A stretch of DNA of 16,607 nt from Bacilli bacterium (GCA_900770925.1 CAAGLY010000030.1:1-16607), one strand, 5' to 3'. Shown: positions 6,915-14,233, counted from the stretch's first letter. The notes: generated by a model not told the origin, from the letters alone. A program made the numbers and translations.

Positions 6915-8255
6915 TTAACGGACAATGAAATCTTTCACGACAAGCAAGACAGCAAGCAGCATCCTGACGGCAAGTCCGATTCCGTTGGCAATCGCCTTGA
7001 ACTTAGTCGGGGCTTTCTTTCTAGTGATAGTTTCACCTAAGGCAATCAGAGTCTGCCATCCGTCTAAGCCAGGCAGAGGCAGAAGGTTAAAGCAACCGAG
7101 GTTAAGGGAGATATATCCCCAGAGGAAGAGGACATTTGCAATCGATCCGGACTGAACACCGCTAGTCGTCAGACGATAGACGGAGACAATACCGCCGACA
7201 TTCTTCCATCCGCTAGGAGTAAAGAGAGATCCTAAGGCGGAATAGACACCGACAAACCTCTGTCCGAAGGTCTTATTGGCACCGATAAAGGATTCGGAGA
7301 AGGAATAATGGATCGTATCCTGCCAATTCGTAATGCCAAGATAGTCAAAGGAATAAGTATTCGTCTTCAGGTCTTCCGTTACACCGGATTTGACTTCGAT
7401 GCTTTTCCTCTTTGTCTCATCGCTCTCTCCGGCATCAAGGTACTGGATATGGAAGATACGGTAGCTATCCTGATTCAGAATCGTCCCTTCGAACTCTTCC
7501 GGCCTGGTGAACTGCTTGTTAGACGAGGCAGAATAGACGTTCCTAGAGGCATAACCGATAGAAGTAGGAAGTGCGTCATCATAGCTTCCGGAGTCCTTGC
7601 CGTCTTTGAATTCCAGGTAAGAGGTCAGTTTCGGACGGTCTTCCGCTTTCGGGAATTCAATATCGACATCTCCGTGATTCGGCCTATTCACATGATAGGT
7701 CTGATAGAGGTAGTAAATCTGATCCCCGCTCTTTAATCCTGCCTTCTCGGCAGCATTATCGCTGACAACAGAGATTTTATTCGTGCTGTAGTTATTGACC
7801 TGATGAGGAGTGAGATAAGAGATAAAGAAAAGGAAGATGGCTAAGATAAAGTTCCTGCAGATACCGGCTAGCCTGATGGCAATCTGCTTAGCATGGTTTG
7901 TTCCGGTCAGTGTCCGGTTCTCGGGAATCCGTACTCCCTCTTCCGTCCCTTCCCTATCCTCTCCTGCCCTTGAGACATAGCCTCCGAAAGGAAGGCAGCG
8001 GATAGAAAGCTGAGTTTCTCCTTTTTCGTACCTAGGCTTGCCATCGGCATCAAAGACCGGCTTGCCGTCTTTTTTCACCTTATGCTTGAACTTGTGCTTG
8101 AAGATAGCAGGTCCGAATCCGATCGAGTATTCAAAGCAGTAGACCTTGCAGATCTTTGCTACGGCAAGGTGTCCGGCTTCATGGATGCAGACTACTACCG
8201 ACAGGCAGATAAGGAAAAGCAGAATATAGAGTATCGTTTTTATAATCTGTGGCAT
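6915..8255 (-). CDS. rseP: RIP (site-2) zinc metalloprotease RseP/RasP
   Basis: Intramembrane protease that cuts anti-sigma factors and leftover signal peptides within the membrane. 446 aa. The first helix carries the zinc motif HEAGH (H25, E26, H29); a PDZ domain follows with NAAEKAGLKSGDQIYYL; the third metal ligand is D398 in NLLPLPGLDG; the C-terminus is a membrane helix. Internal ATG is absent. AGG codons at residues 96 and 101 give GGYVS-M-AGED-M and at residue 134 gives AGIC-M-NFILA; both match the family (GGYVKMAGED, AGPxMNFxLA) only if AGG is Met. The start at 8255 overlaps dxr by 16 bases and has CGAGGA just upstream. Last gene of the operon, in the conserved dxr-rseP order. The PDZ region is followed by a long insert (about 205-290) without recognisable motifs. 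Confidence 0.96.
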   Translation of the reverse strand: MPQIIKTILYILLFLICLSVVVCIHEAGHLAVAKICKVYCFEYSIGFGPAIFKHKFKHKVKKDGKPVFDADGKPRYEKGETQLSIRCLPFGGYVSRAGEDREGTEEGVRIPENRTLTGTNHAKQIAIRLAGICRNFILAIFLFFISYLTPHQVNNYSTNKISVVSDNAAEKAGLKSGDQIYYLYQTYHVNRPNHGDVDIEFPKAEDRPKLTSYLEFKDGKDSGSYDDALPTSIGYASRNVYSASSNKQFTRPEEFEGTILNQDSYRIFHIQYLDAGESDETKRKSIEVKSGVTEDLKTNTYSFDYLGITNWQDTIHYSFSESFIGANKTFGQRFVGVYSALGSLFTPSGWKNVGGIVSVYRLTTSGVQSGSIANVLFLWGYISLNLGCFNLLPLPGLDGWQTLIALGETITRKKAPTKFKAIANGIGLAVRMLLAVLLVVKDFIVR

Positions 8256-9448
8256 ATTGATCCTCGTTGTTTCTGAATGACTTCTTCTGCAAAGGAAGAG
8301 GCTCGGGCAAGAACCTTTTCAAGGTTACGCTCTTCCAGCTCCCCTTGGGCAGAAAAGTGATTTAAAGTATAAGCTAAACACTTCTCTATGTCTAGATAAG
8401 TAAGTTCCTTATTCAGGAAAGAAGAGATGGCAAGGCTGTCTACGGCATTAAAGTAGATCCTTCCCCTGTTTCCGTATCTTCTGTTCCTTTCTAAGGCAAG
8501 AGAGAAGCAGGGATACCGATCAGGATCAAGCTTAAGGAAATGAAGCTGTCTGACTCTTTCCCTGTCTTCCTGGCTATTTTTATGCCTAGGAAGCGTCCCT
8601 TTGGAGAGAGCATAGCTGATACTGACCTTCCTATCGACAGGAGAATACTCGTAAATCGTCTCTTCCTCTCCCTTTTCATTGATAAAGGTAACTAGGGCAT
8701 GGACTAAAGATTCCTTGCAGACAATCGCCGAATAAGAGACACCTTCCGGCCTAGGAAATAGCGCTTTCGCTTCCCTGATCTCAAAGGCTTTATTGACCCT
8801 AGTCGTGCAGTCGACCGTAATCTTATTTCCCCTGCTCCAGGTCGGATGCTTAAGGACCATCTCCGGAGTAGCTAGGCCAAGCTTCTCTAAAGGATAGTCT
8901 CTCAGGGCACCCCCAGAAGCGGTGATGCAGAGATTCTTGATCTGAGAAGAGGGAATGCCTCTCTTCTTGAGTTCATCGAGCAGCTTGTTTAAGGCGACAT
9001 GCTCGCTGTCTACCGGATAAAGACGGGAAGAGGAACTCTTCCTCTCTTTCTCAATCAGCGAGGAGCCGATGACTAAGGACTCCTTGTTGCAGAGCCTTAA
9101 ATCACGGTTAAGACGGAGAGAATAAAGCGAAGGAATCAGTCCGTCATTTCCCCTGATGGCGTTAAAGACAGAGGCGTTACTCGCTGCCTTAATGACATTA
9201 AGGGACGCCTCTTTTCCGGAAAAGACAATGTAGGAGGGATGAAGAGAGGCGAACTCCTTCGCTTTCCCTTCATCGGCAATGCCGACATATTTCAGATCCG
9301 GAAAATAAAGAAGAGAGGTTTCCCTCTTTTCGTAGTGCGAAAAGAAGGAAACCCCTACTAAGTCATACGTCAAAGAATAGCGGAGAAGGTCTAAGGTCTG
9401 ACTTCCGATTGAACCCGTTGCTCCCAGTAGGACAATCGGTTCTCTCAT
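8240..9448 (-). CDS. dxr: 1-deoxy-D-xylulose 5-phosphate reductoisomerase
   Basis: Converts DXP to MEP with NADPH, the first committed step of the non-mevalonate isoprenoid pathway. 402 aa, normal length. The NADPH fold starts at GATGSIG (9-15); CNKESLV follows; the metal-binding residues D147 and E149 lie in PVDSEH, and E223 in NKAFE; TASGGALR and HPTWSMG form the substrate loop and flap. The flap Met (residue 206) and the Met of CTT-M-VNK (217) are both AGG, so a standard translation wrongly shows Arg in the active site. Even after this correction the protein is divergent: the Ser of the usual DSAT motif is Cys, the Asn of HPNW is Thr, and the NAANE motif near the C-terminus is NAVDS. The cdsA stop and the dxr start overlap as ATGA. 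Confidence 0.95.
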   Translation of the reverse strand: MREPIVLLGATGSIGSQTLDLLRYSLTYDLVGVSFFSHYEKRETSLLYFPDLKYVGIADEGKAKEFASLHPSYIVFSGKEASLNVIKAASNASVFNAIRGNDGLIPSLYSLRLNRDLRLCNKESLVIGSSLIEKERKSSSSRLYPVDSEHVALNKLLDELKKRGIPSSQIKNLCITASGGALRDYPLEKLGLATPEMVLKHPTWSRGNKITVDCTTRVNKAFEIREAKALFPRPEGVSYSAIVCKESLVHALVTFINEKGEEETIYEYSPVDRKVSISYALSKGTLPRHKNSQEDRERVRQLHFLKLDPDRYPCFSLALERNRRYGNRGRIYFNAVDSLAISSFLNKELTYLDIEKCLAYTLNHFSAQGELEERNLEKVLARASSFAEEVIQKQRGSICHRL

Positions 9449-10485
9449 AGAAGAATACGGAAGCCTTTCGAAAGAAGAAGGACAAATAATGCCCTGACCG
9501 AAGCGTTAGTCAGCAGAGAATCGAACCGGTCGATGATGCCGCCGTGTCCTGGCCTGATTTTTCCGTAGTCCTTGATGCCGACGGTACGTTTAATCAGAGA
9601 GAAGAGGAAGCCTCCGATATTTCCGATAACCGGAGAGAGTAAGGAGGCAATGACAAGAATAGGCCAGGCCTGTCCGTTAAAGACTCCGATTTCCTTTAAT
9701 GTAGAAGAATAGCCAAACTGCCTGAGTCCGGGAAGAAGAGGAGAGGAGAAAAAAGGCACATATTCGAAGAAGGCCGTCCTTGCTAAAGTGAAAGCCATAG
9801 AGAAGAAAGCGCCTCCGAAGAAGCCTTCCCAGGTTTTATTCGGAGAGACTCTCGGATTCCTCTTATGCTTGCCGAACAGCCTCCCGAAGAAGTAGGCACC
9901 GACATCGCAGAACCAGGTTCCGACTGCCGTAAATACCCTTAAGTAGCAGGTAGACCATCTCTGATCCAGATTCGGATGAGCCTGATAATAGGAGGAGAAC
10001 TGACTTCCCCTGCCATAATAACGGAGGAAATAGATGCTCTGGAATCCGAATCCGATGAGGAAAGTCATCGTAAAAAGATAGGTAACGTCATTGACCGTCA
10101 CTTTAGAAGAGAAGATGGCAATCGTAAACAGGACAAGAAGAAAGACAATCAGTCCGATCAAGGAAACATAGAGGGAATCGACCTGAAATCCGTACCAGGG
10201 ATCCTTAAAGGGATTATTTCCGCCAATCCAGGATTTAATCAGCCCGCCGAGAACAAGAAGATACCTAAAAACATAAACGATACCTTTCCTATAAAGCGGA
10301 AACTTATTCTTGCCAGGAGCCTCAAGCCTTTCATGGCAGGCAACCGTAGCAAAGAAAAGAATCAGAAGGAAATACGGCCAGCCTCCTAACGCAACAGCGG
10401 GAAGAAGAAGGCAGACGAAAACTAATCCGGAAATCAGACGGACAATCCTCGATGCCTTGCTTTTCTCAGAAATCTGATTATGCAT
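9445..10485 (-). CDS. cdsA: Phosphatidate cytidylyltransferase (CDP-diacylglycerol synthase)
   Basis: Membrane enzyme making CDP-diacylglycerol from phosphatidate and CTP for phospholipid synthesis. The family signature is complete near 297-321: S-x-x-KR...IKDYGKI-x-PGHGGIIDRFDSL. Residue 311 is AGG and reads Met, a hydrophobic position in relatives, while the invariant DR is CGG. Upstream are SPNKTWEGFFGG and several hydrophobic helices. At 346 aa it is longer than the B. subtilis protein (about 270), with extra length in the N-terminal membrane half. It starts inside the frr stop (TAATG) and its TGA stop overlaps the dxr start, so the three genes are translationally coupled. The uppS gene that usually precedes cdsA in Firmicutes is missing here. 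Confidence 0.96.
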   Translation of the reverse strand: MHNQISEKSKASRIVRLISGLVFVCLLLPAVALGGWPYFLLILFFATVACHERLEAPGKNKFPLYRKGIVYVFRYLLVLGGLIKSWIGGNNPFKDPWYGFQVDSLYVSLIGLIVFLLVLFTIAIFSSKVTVNDVTYLFTMTFLIGFGFQSIYFLRYYGRGSQFSSYYQAHPNLDQRWSTCYLRVFTAVGTWFCDVGAYFFGRLFGKHKRNPRVSPNKTWEGFFGGAFFSMAFTLARTAFFEYVPFFSSPLLPGLRQFGYSSTLKEIGVFNGQAWPILVIASLLSPVIGNIGGFLFSLIKRTVGIKDYGKIRPGHGGIIDRFDSLLTNASVRALFVLLLSKGFRILL

Positions 10486-11027
10486 TAGATGGTCTCGATG
10501 TCTTTGACCTTCGCTGCTAACAGCTTCTCGATTTCCTCAATATGCTTATCCGTGGCTTTCTGAATATCGTCAAGCCTATTATCGCGCCTGTCTTCAGAGA
10601 GGTCCTTATCCTTCTTGATATCATTGTTGGCATCACGGCGGATATTGCGGACTGCAACCTTGCCTTCCTCCGCGCATTTCTTAGCCTGACGGATCAGATC
10701 CTGACGACGCTCTTCGCTCGGAGCCGGGAACTTCAGGATAATGGCATTGCCGTTCTGGGCAACCGTGCATCCTAAATCGGCTTTGTTGATGCCGCCGACC
10801 CTGCCCTTTAAGGTAGTGACATCGAACGGACGGATCTGAAGATCAGTCGGAGATAAGACCGAGATAGTGGCTCCGTATTTAATCGGAGACCTCTCTCCGT
10901 ATAAATCGACTTTGACATTATCTAATAAAGCAGCAGAGACACGTCCGGCACGGAGAGTACCGAAGGTTTCCTTAAGGGATACGATGGATTGATCCCTCTT
11001 TTTCGTATATTGATCGATATTGGACAT
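10485..11027 (-). CDS. frr: Ribosome recycling factor
   Basis: Splits post-termination ribosomes together with EF-G. 180 aa, close to the standard 185. Recognised by LRAGRVSAALLDNVKVDLYG near 25-44, the central beta domain (QIRPFD) and the C-terminal helix with DIQKATDKHIEEIEKLLAAKVKDI. The conserved LRAGR arginines are CGT, while the AGG at codon 11 (10995-10997) falls where relatives have Met or another hydrophobic residue (KK-M-DQSIVSLK). No internal ATG. AAGGAGGAG lies 6 bases upstream of the ATG. The gap to pyrH is 78 bases without a clear terminator. Confidence 0.97.
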   Translation of the reverse strand: MSNIDQYTKKRDQSIVSLKETFGTLRAGRVSAALLDNVKVDLYGERSPIKYGATISVLSPTDLQIRPFDVTTLKGRVGGINKADLGCTVAQNGNAIILKFPAPSEERRQDLIRQAKKCAEEGKVAVRNIRRDANNDIKKDKDLSEDRRDNRLDDIQKATDKHIEEIEKLLAAKVKDIETI

Positions 11028-11105
11028 AAAATCTCCTCCTTTTCAAGAGATTACTTAATCTATTCTACTAAATAACCAAATCTTATTAAAGGGCTACCAG
11101 AAGGA

Positions 11106-11822
11106 TTACTTCCGATTTGTCACAATCGTTCCGATATCCTCTCCGTTTAACACACGGACAGCATTCTCCGGATCATTCCTGTTAAAGACTCGGACATCGA
11201 CAGAAGAATCGATTAATAAACCGACTGCCGTATTGTCCCTGACCTTAAGGTTATCCTTAAGAAGCTCAGCGTAGGAAATTCTCTTAATGAGCTTAGCATC
11301 CTTGTTCTTCCGGGGATCATCGTTATAGACACCTTCGACTCCATTCTTGCCCCTGAAAATTCCGTCGCAGTTCCTCTCCTTGGCACGAAGAGCAGCGCAG
11401 GTATCCGTCGTAAAGAAAGGAGATCCGATTCCTCCGGCAAAGATAACCACCCGTTTATTTTCTAAATGATGCAGGGCACGGCGCCGGATATAAGGTTCTC
11501 CGCACTGCGGAACCGGGAAAGAGGTCCTCACCCGGGTAGCAAGACCCTTGCTCTCAAAGAACGACTGCAGGCACCTAGCATTCCTGACCGTAGCAAGCCT
11601 ACCCCTATAATCGCCGGTTGTTTTCTCAATATCTAAATTCTCGGCTTCTCTTCCGCGCCAGATATTGCCTCCTCCGACAACCAGACAGACCTCAGTGCCA
11701 GTAGAAGCAATCTCATTTACAATATGATAAATTGATTCAAGATACTCCTTATCGTAAATATCTTCCTTACCCTTAAGGGCTTCTCCGGAAAGCTTAAGCA
11801 GAATACGTTTATATTTAGCCAT
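11106..11822 (-). CDS. pyrH: UMP kinase
   Basis: Phosphorylates UMP to UDP; a hexameric amino-acid-kinase-fold enzyme. 238 aa, normal size. Motifs: KLSGEAL (10-16), VVGGGNIWRG, GDY-x-G-x-LATV (71-79), EPYIRRRA, GIGSPFFTTDTCAALRA, KNGVEGVYNDDPRK and IGTIV. This gene gives the clearest view of the altered code. It has no internal ATG and nine AGG codons (residues 73, 75, 80, 83, 99, 150, 157, 195, 215). Read as Met they restore GDYMGMLATVMN, IFMGKNGV, LKVMDNTA and VFNMND, all standard family motifs. The invariant arginines (WRG, YIRRRA, DPRK) are CGC, CGG and CGT. The start follows a weak ribosome site, and a hairpin separates it from tsf. Confidence 0.98.
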   Translation of the reverse strand: MAKYKRILLKLSGEALKGKEDIYDKEYLESIYHIVNEIASTGTEVCLVVGGGNIWRGREAENLDIEKTTGDYRGRLATVRNARCLQSFFESKGLATRVRTSFPVPQCGEPYIRRRALHHLENKRVVIFAGGIGSPFFTTDTCAALRAKERNCDGIFRGKNGVEGVYNDDPRKNKDAKLIKRISYAELLKDNLKVRDNTAVGLLIDSSVDVRVFNRNDPENAVRVLNGEDIGTIVTNRK

Positions 11823-11856
11823 ATAGATTCAAATTTCTCCTTGTCTCTATTGTAAC

Positions 11857-11884
11857 AAAAAGGCACCCCTTTCGGAGTGCCTTT
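11857..11884 (-). terminator. Terminator or attenuator between tsf and pyrH
   Basis: Minus strand AAAGGCACTCC, GAAA loop, GGGGTGCCTTT (one A-C mismatch), followed by two more T. Only about 35 bases separate it from the pyrH ATG, leaving no room for a good promoter, so partial read-through that lowers pyrH relative to rpsB-tsf is the simplest reading. Confidence 0.8.
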
Positions 11885-11899
11885 GTCTTTTTTGAATGA

Positions 11900-12799
11900 T
11901 TACTTGCTGGAACCGGCCTGAGCAGCAACTTCAGCAGCAAAATCGTCCTGACGTTTTTCGATGCCTTCGCCGACTGCAAAGCGGTAAGCGGAAACGATAG
12001 AAGCACCGTTCTCCTTGAGATACTGGCTAACGGTCTTCTGTTCATCAATGACCATCGGTTCATCGTCTAAGACAGACTCGAAGAGAGTCTTCTCGACACG
12101 GCCGCGGACAATCTTGTTCTTGATGGCTTCCGGCTTGCTGGCGAATTTCGGATCCTGTTCAGAAGCTTCGAGCTGGATCGTCCTTTCCTTCTGAATGACT
12201 TCTTCCGGAATATCGCTCTCATGGAGATAGCTCGGATTATTGGAGCAGACATTGAGAGCAACCCTGGTTGCATTCTCGGCAGAACCGCCCTTTAAGACAA
12301 CAAGGGTAGAAATCTTTCCGTTCCTGTGGATGTAAGGTCCGAAAACCTCTTCATCGCTCTTGGTAACCGTGACAAGACGGCGGAAGTCAAGCTTCTCGCC
12401 GAGCTTAACACCAGCATCAATGAATAAGTCAGCAATAGTCTTGCCGTTCTCATCCTTTAAGAGTTTAGCTTCTTCGACAGTCTTCGGCCTGTTCTTTAAA
12501 ACAATAGCGTTGACAGTCTTGACTAAAGCACGGAAAGGATCGGAGTTGGCAACGAAGTCAGTTTCGGAGTTGATTTCAATCCTAGCTGCCTTGTTTCCTT
12601 CCGTCCTAAGCCAGGCAACACCTTCAGCGGCAATACGAGTTGCGGCTTTCTTGGCCTGCTTAGCAATACCCTTCTCACGTAACCAGTCGACGGATTTGTC
12701 GACATCGTTTCCGTTAGCAAGAAGAGCCTTCTTGCAATCCCTTAATCCAGCTCCGGTACGTTCACGGAGCTGCTTGATTAATTCAATCCTCTCAGACAT
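11900..12799 (-). CDS. tsf: Elongation factor Ts
   Basis: Nucleotide exchange factor for EF-Tu. 299 aa, normal length. The N-terminal UBA-like domain carries LRERTGAGL-x-DCKKAL (11-26), then WLREKGIAKQAKKA; the core has SETDFVAN, GEKLDFRR and the C-terminal QPMVIDEQKTV-like segment (DEPMVIDEQKTVSQYL). Codon 20 is AGG (12740-12742); the family has Met there (TGAGMMDCKKAL), while the paired arginines of DFRR are CGC and CGT. There is one internal ATG. Its start overlaps the rpsB stop by one base (TAATG), so EF-Ts and S2 are translated together, the classical pair. A hairpin follows the stop. Confidence 0.98.
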   Translation of the reverse strand: MSERIELIKQLRERTGAGLRDCKKALLANGNDVDKSVDWLREKGIAKQAKKAATRIAAEGVAWLRTEGNKAARIEINSETDFVANSDPFRALVKTVNAIVLKNRPKTVEEAKLLKDENGKTIADLFIDAGVKLGEKLDFRRLVTVTKSDEEVFGPYIHRNGKISTLVVLKGGSAENATRVALNVCSNNPSYLHESDIPEEVIQKERTIQLEASEQDPKFASKPEAIKNKIVRGRVEKTLFESVLDDEPMVIDEQKTVSQYLKENGASIVSAYRFAVGEGIEKRQDDFAAEVAAQAGSSK

Positions 12800-13866
12800 T
12801 ACTTGGCTTCTCCCTTGACCTCAGCAGAAGCAGTCGGGGTTTCGGTTGCAGCTTCAGCCGGCTTAGCGGCATCAGCAGACTTGGTTTCGCCTTCCGGCTT
12901 GTTTCCGTCGTTGAAGCGGTGGAAGTTCTTCTTGATGAAACGTTTGCGGGCAACACGTTTGCCGTTCTTACGCCTGGCAATAGCATCATCACGGAGCTTA
13001 GCACGGATGGACTTGATCTGTTCAGTCTGATCGACGCCTTTGAGCCTGTCAGCCCTGGTCTGGGTGGCAGCATCGGCATCCTTGTAAGCATAGACCGGCT
13101 CTCCGCCCTTGCCCTCGACAACAGCATCAGCGAATAATCCGACGATTAAGCGGATAGAAGCTTCGCCATCATCATTGGCCGGAACTAAGTAGTCGATTAA
13201 ATCCGGATCCGTGTTGGTATCACCTAAAGCGAAGACAGGGATGTGAAGCAGACGGGCTTCGGCAATAGCGTTGTGCTCGGTCTTAGGATCGACAACAACG
13301 ATAGCCTGCGGAAGCCTGCGGATTTCCTTAATGCCTTCGAGGTTAGCAGATAATTTGGTTTTGAGTTTGAGACGCTCAGCAGCTTCCTTCTTCGGAAGCT
13401 TCTCTAATTCGCCGGATAACTCTTCCTGTTCGATAGTACGGAGTAATCCGATACGTTTTAAGATGGTGTGGAAGTTCGTGAGGGTTCCGCCTAACCAACG
13501 TTTGGCAACGTAGAAAGAACCAGAACGGACAGCTTCTTCCGTGACTGCCTTCTGTGCATAGGCCTTGGTTCCGACAAAGAGAACCTTTCCGCCCCTGGAA
13601 ACAATATCCTTTAAGGCAAGATAAGCACTCTGCATCTGAGTAGCGGATTTGTTTAAATCAATCAGATGGAGATTGTTGCGTTTTCCGTAGATGAACTTGC
13701 TCCTCTTCGGATTCCAACGGGAAACACGATGTCCGAAATGGCATCCTGCAGCTAACAGGGCCTTCGGGGAAACGACCGGATCTTCAGGCTTGTGTTCAAT
13801 GGTCTGCCTGACATTTGCTTCGGCTTCTGCCGGAGCAGCTTCGACTTTCTTCTCTTCTTCGCTCAT
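12799..13866 (-). CDS. rpsB: 30S ribosomal protein S2 with N- and C-terminal extensions
   Basis: Small-subunit ribosomal protein. The ATG at 13866 is chosen because AAAGGAGG lies 7 bases before it and the S2 core follows; a longer reading to 13935 would put the ribosome site inside the gene. 355 aa, about 110 more than B. subtilis S2. An acidic Ala/Glu-rich stretch (1-30) precedes the core VSPKALLAAGCHFGHRVSRWNPK...IYGKRNN. KRWLGGTLTNF, LPKKE and VVVDPKTEHNAIAEA are standard. From about 275 an extra tail begins: a Lys/Arg-rich part, then Ala/Pro/Glu/Thr-rich to the end. Codon 55 is AGG, Met in relatives (NPK-M-SKFI), whereas the arginines of GHRVSRW are CGT. First gene of the operon. Confidence 0.97.
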   Translation of the reverse strand: MSEEEKKVEAAPAEAEANVRQTIEHKPEDPVVSPKALLAAGCHFGHRVSRWNPKRSKFIYGKRNNLHLIDLNKSATQMQSAYLALKDIVSRGGKVLFVGTKAYAQKAVTEEAVRSGSFYVAKRWLGGTLTNFHTILKRIGLLRTIEQEELSGELEKLPKKEAAERLKLKTKLSANLEGIKEIRRLPQAIVVVDPKTEHNAIAEARLLHIPVFALGDTNTDPDLIDYLVPANDDGEASIRLIVGLFADAVVEGKGGEPVYAYKDADAATQTRADRLKGVDQTEQIKSIRAKLRDDAIARRKNGKRVARKRFIKKNFHRFNDGNKPEGETKSADAAKPAEAATETPTASAEVKGEAK

Positions 13867-14010
13867 TTTAGAGCCTCCTTTTTGTTGAACTTCTAGATGT
13901 TTCGAGATGCCAACCCAATATGTCCTTGATAGCACTTATAATAGATAAGGCAGGCATAGAGGACTAGTCAGCAAGATTCGCATCTATGGTTATAACGCCA
14001 CTTTGGCGCA
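13867..14010 (-). promoter_or_regulatory. rpsB 5' leader, possible ribosomal-protein autoregulatory leader
   Basis: About 140 transcribed bases precede rpsB. A small hairpin (CGCCA / TGGCG, 13996-14008) lies at the very 5' end. S2 leaders often bind S2 to repress rpsB-tsf, but I cannot match this one to a known fold. Confidence 0.35.
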
Positions 14011-14016
14011 AGGGTA

Positions 14017-14046
14017 ATTATATACTACGCAAAAACCTTTTTACAA
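14017..14046 (-). promoter_or_regulatory. Promoter of the rpsB operon
   Basis: Minus strand TTGTAA (14041-14046), 18-base spacer, perfect TATAAT (14017-14022); transcription should start near 14010. Divergent from the tRNA promoter about 50 bases away. Confidence 0.65.
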
Positions 14047-14098
14047 GGGTTACTTATCCTTATTATATAAGAAGTTCTATTTTTCCTCGTTTTTCATC

Positions 14099-14127
14099 TT
14101 GATAAACGCAAAGAAAACCTGTATATT
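14099..14127 (+). promoter_or_regulatory. Promoter of the tRNA-Glu gene
   Basis: TTGATA (14099-14104), 17-base spacer, TATATT (14122-14127). The expected start near 14134 is about 10 bases before the mature tRNA 5' end. Confidence 0.75.
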
Positions 14128-14144
14128 AAATAAGCTTTCTTTTT

Positions 14145-14221
14145 GGCCCCATCGACAAGCGGTTTAAGTCACAGCCCTCTCAAGGCTGGATTCAAGGGTC
14201 CGAATCCCTTTGGGGTCACCA
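14145..14221 (+). tRNA. tRNA-Glu (anticodon CUC)
   Basis: The cloverleaf folds fully. Acceptor GGCCCCA pairs with TGGGGTC; D-arm GAC / GTC has an AAGCGGTTTAA loop; the anticodon stem CAGCC / GGCTG holds the loop CTCTCAA with CTC at 14179-14181; the T-stem is AAGGG / CCCTT; discriminator A and an encoded CCA end it. The overall sequence resembles Bacillus tRNA-Glu, which has UUC. The CUC anticodon reads GAG only. The T-loop is TCCGAAT, with C where nearly all tRNAs have U55 (pseudouridine). It is not a CCU-anticodon tRNA, so it does not itself explain the AGG reading. Confidence 0.88.
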
Positions 14222-14233
14222 ATCGACTATAAT

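Noticed and set aside
8780..8840. Loss of active-site Met residues in Dxr (Arg in the flap)
   Set aside because: Both Arg are AGG codons and read as Met under the code supported across the window.
427..13866. Mycoplasma-type code (TGA = Trp)
   Set aside because: cdsA ends at TGA in an ATGA overlap with dxr and no in-frame TGA is needed elsewhere.
13867..13935. Longer rpsB start at 13935
   Set aside because: It would place the strong AAAGGAGG site inside the coding region; the 13866 ATG is correctly spaced from it.
14145..14221. Possible CCU-anticodon tRNA that would explain AGG=Met
   Set aside because: The anticodon stem fixes the loop as CTCTCAA, so the anticodon is CUC (Glu). The AGG-decoding tRNA must be elsewhere.
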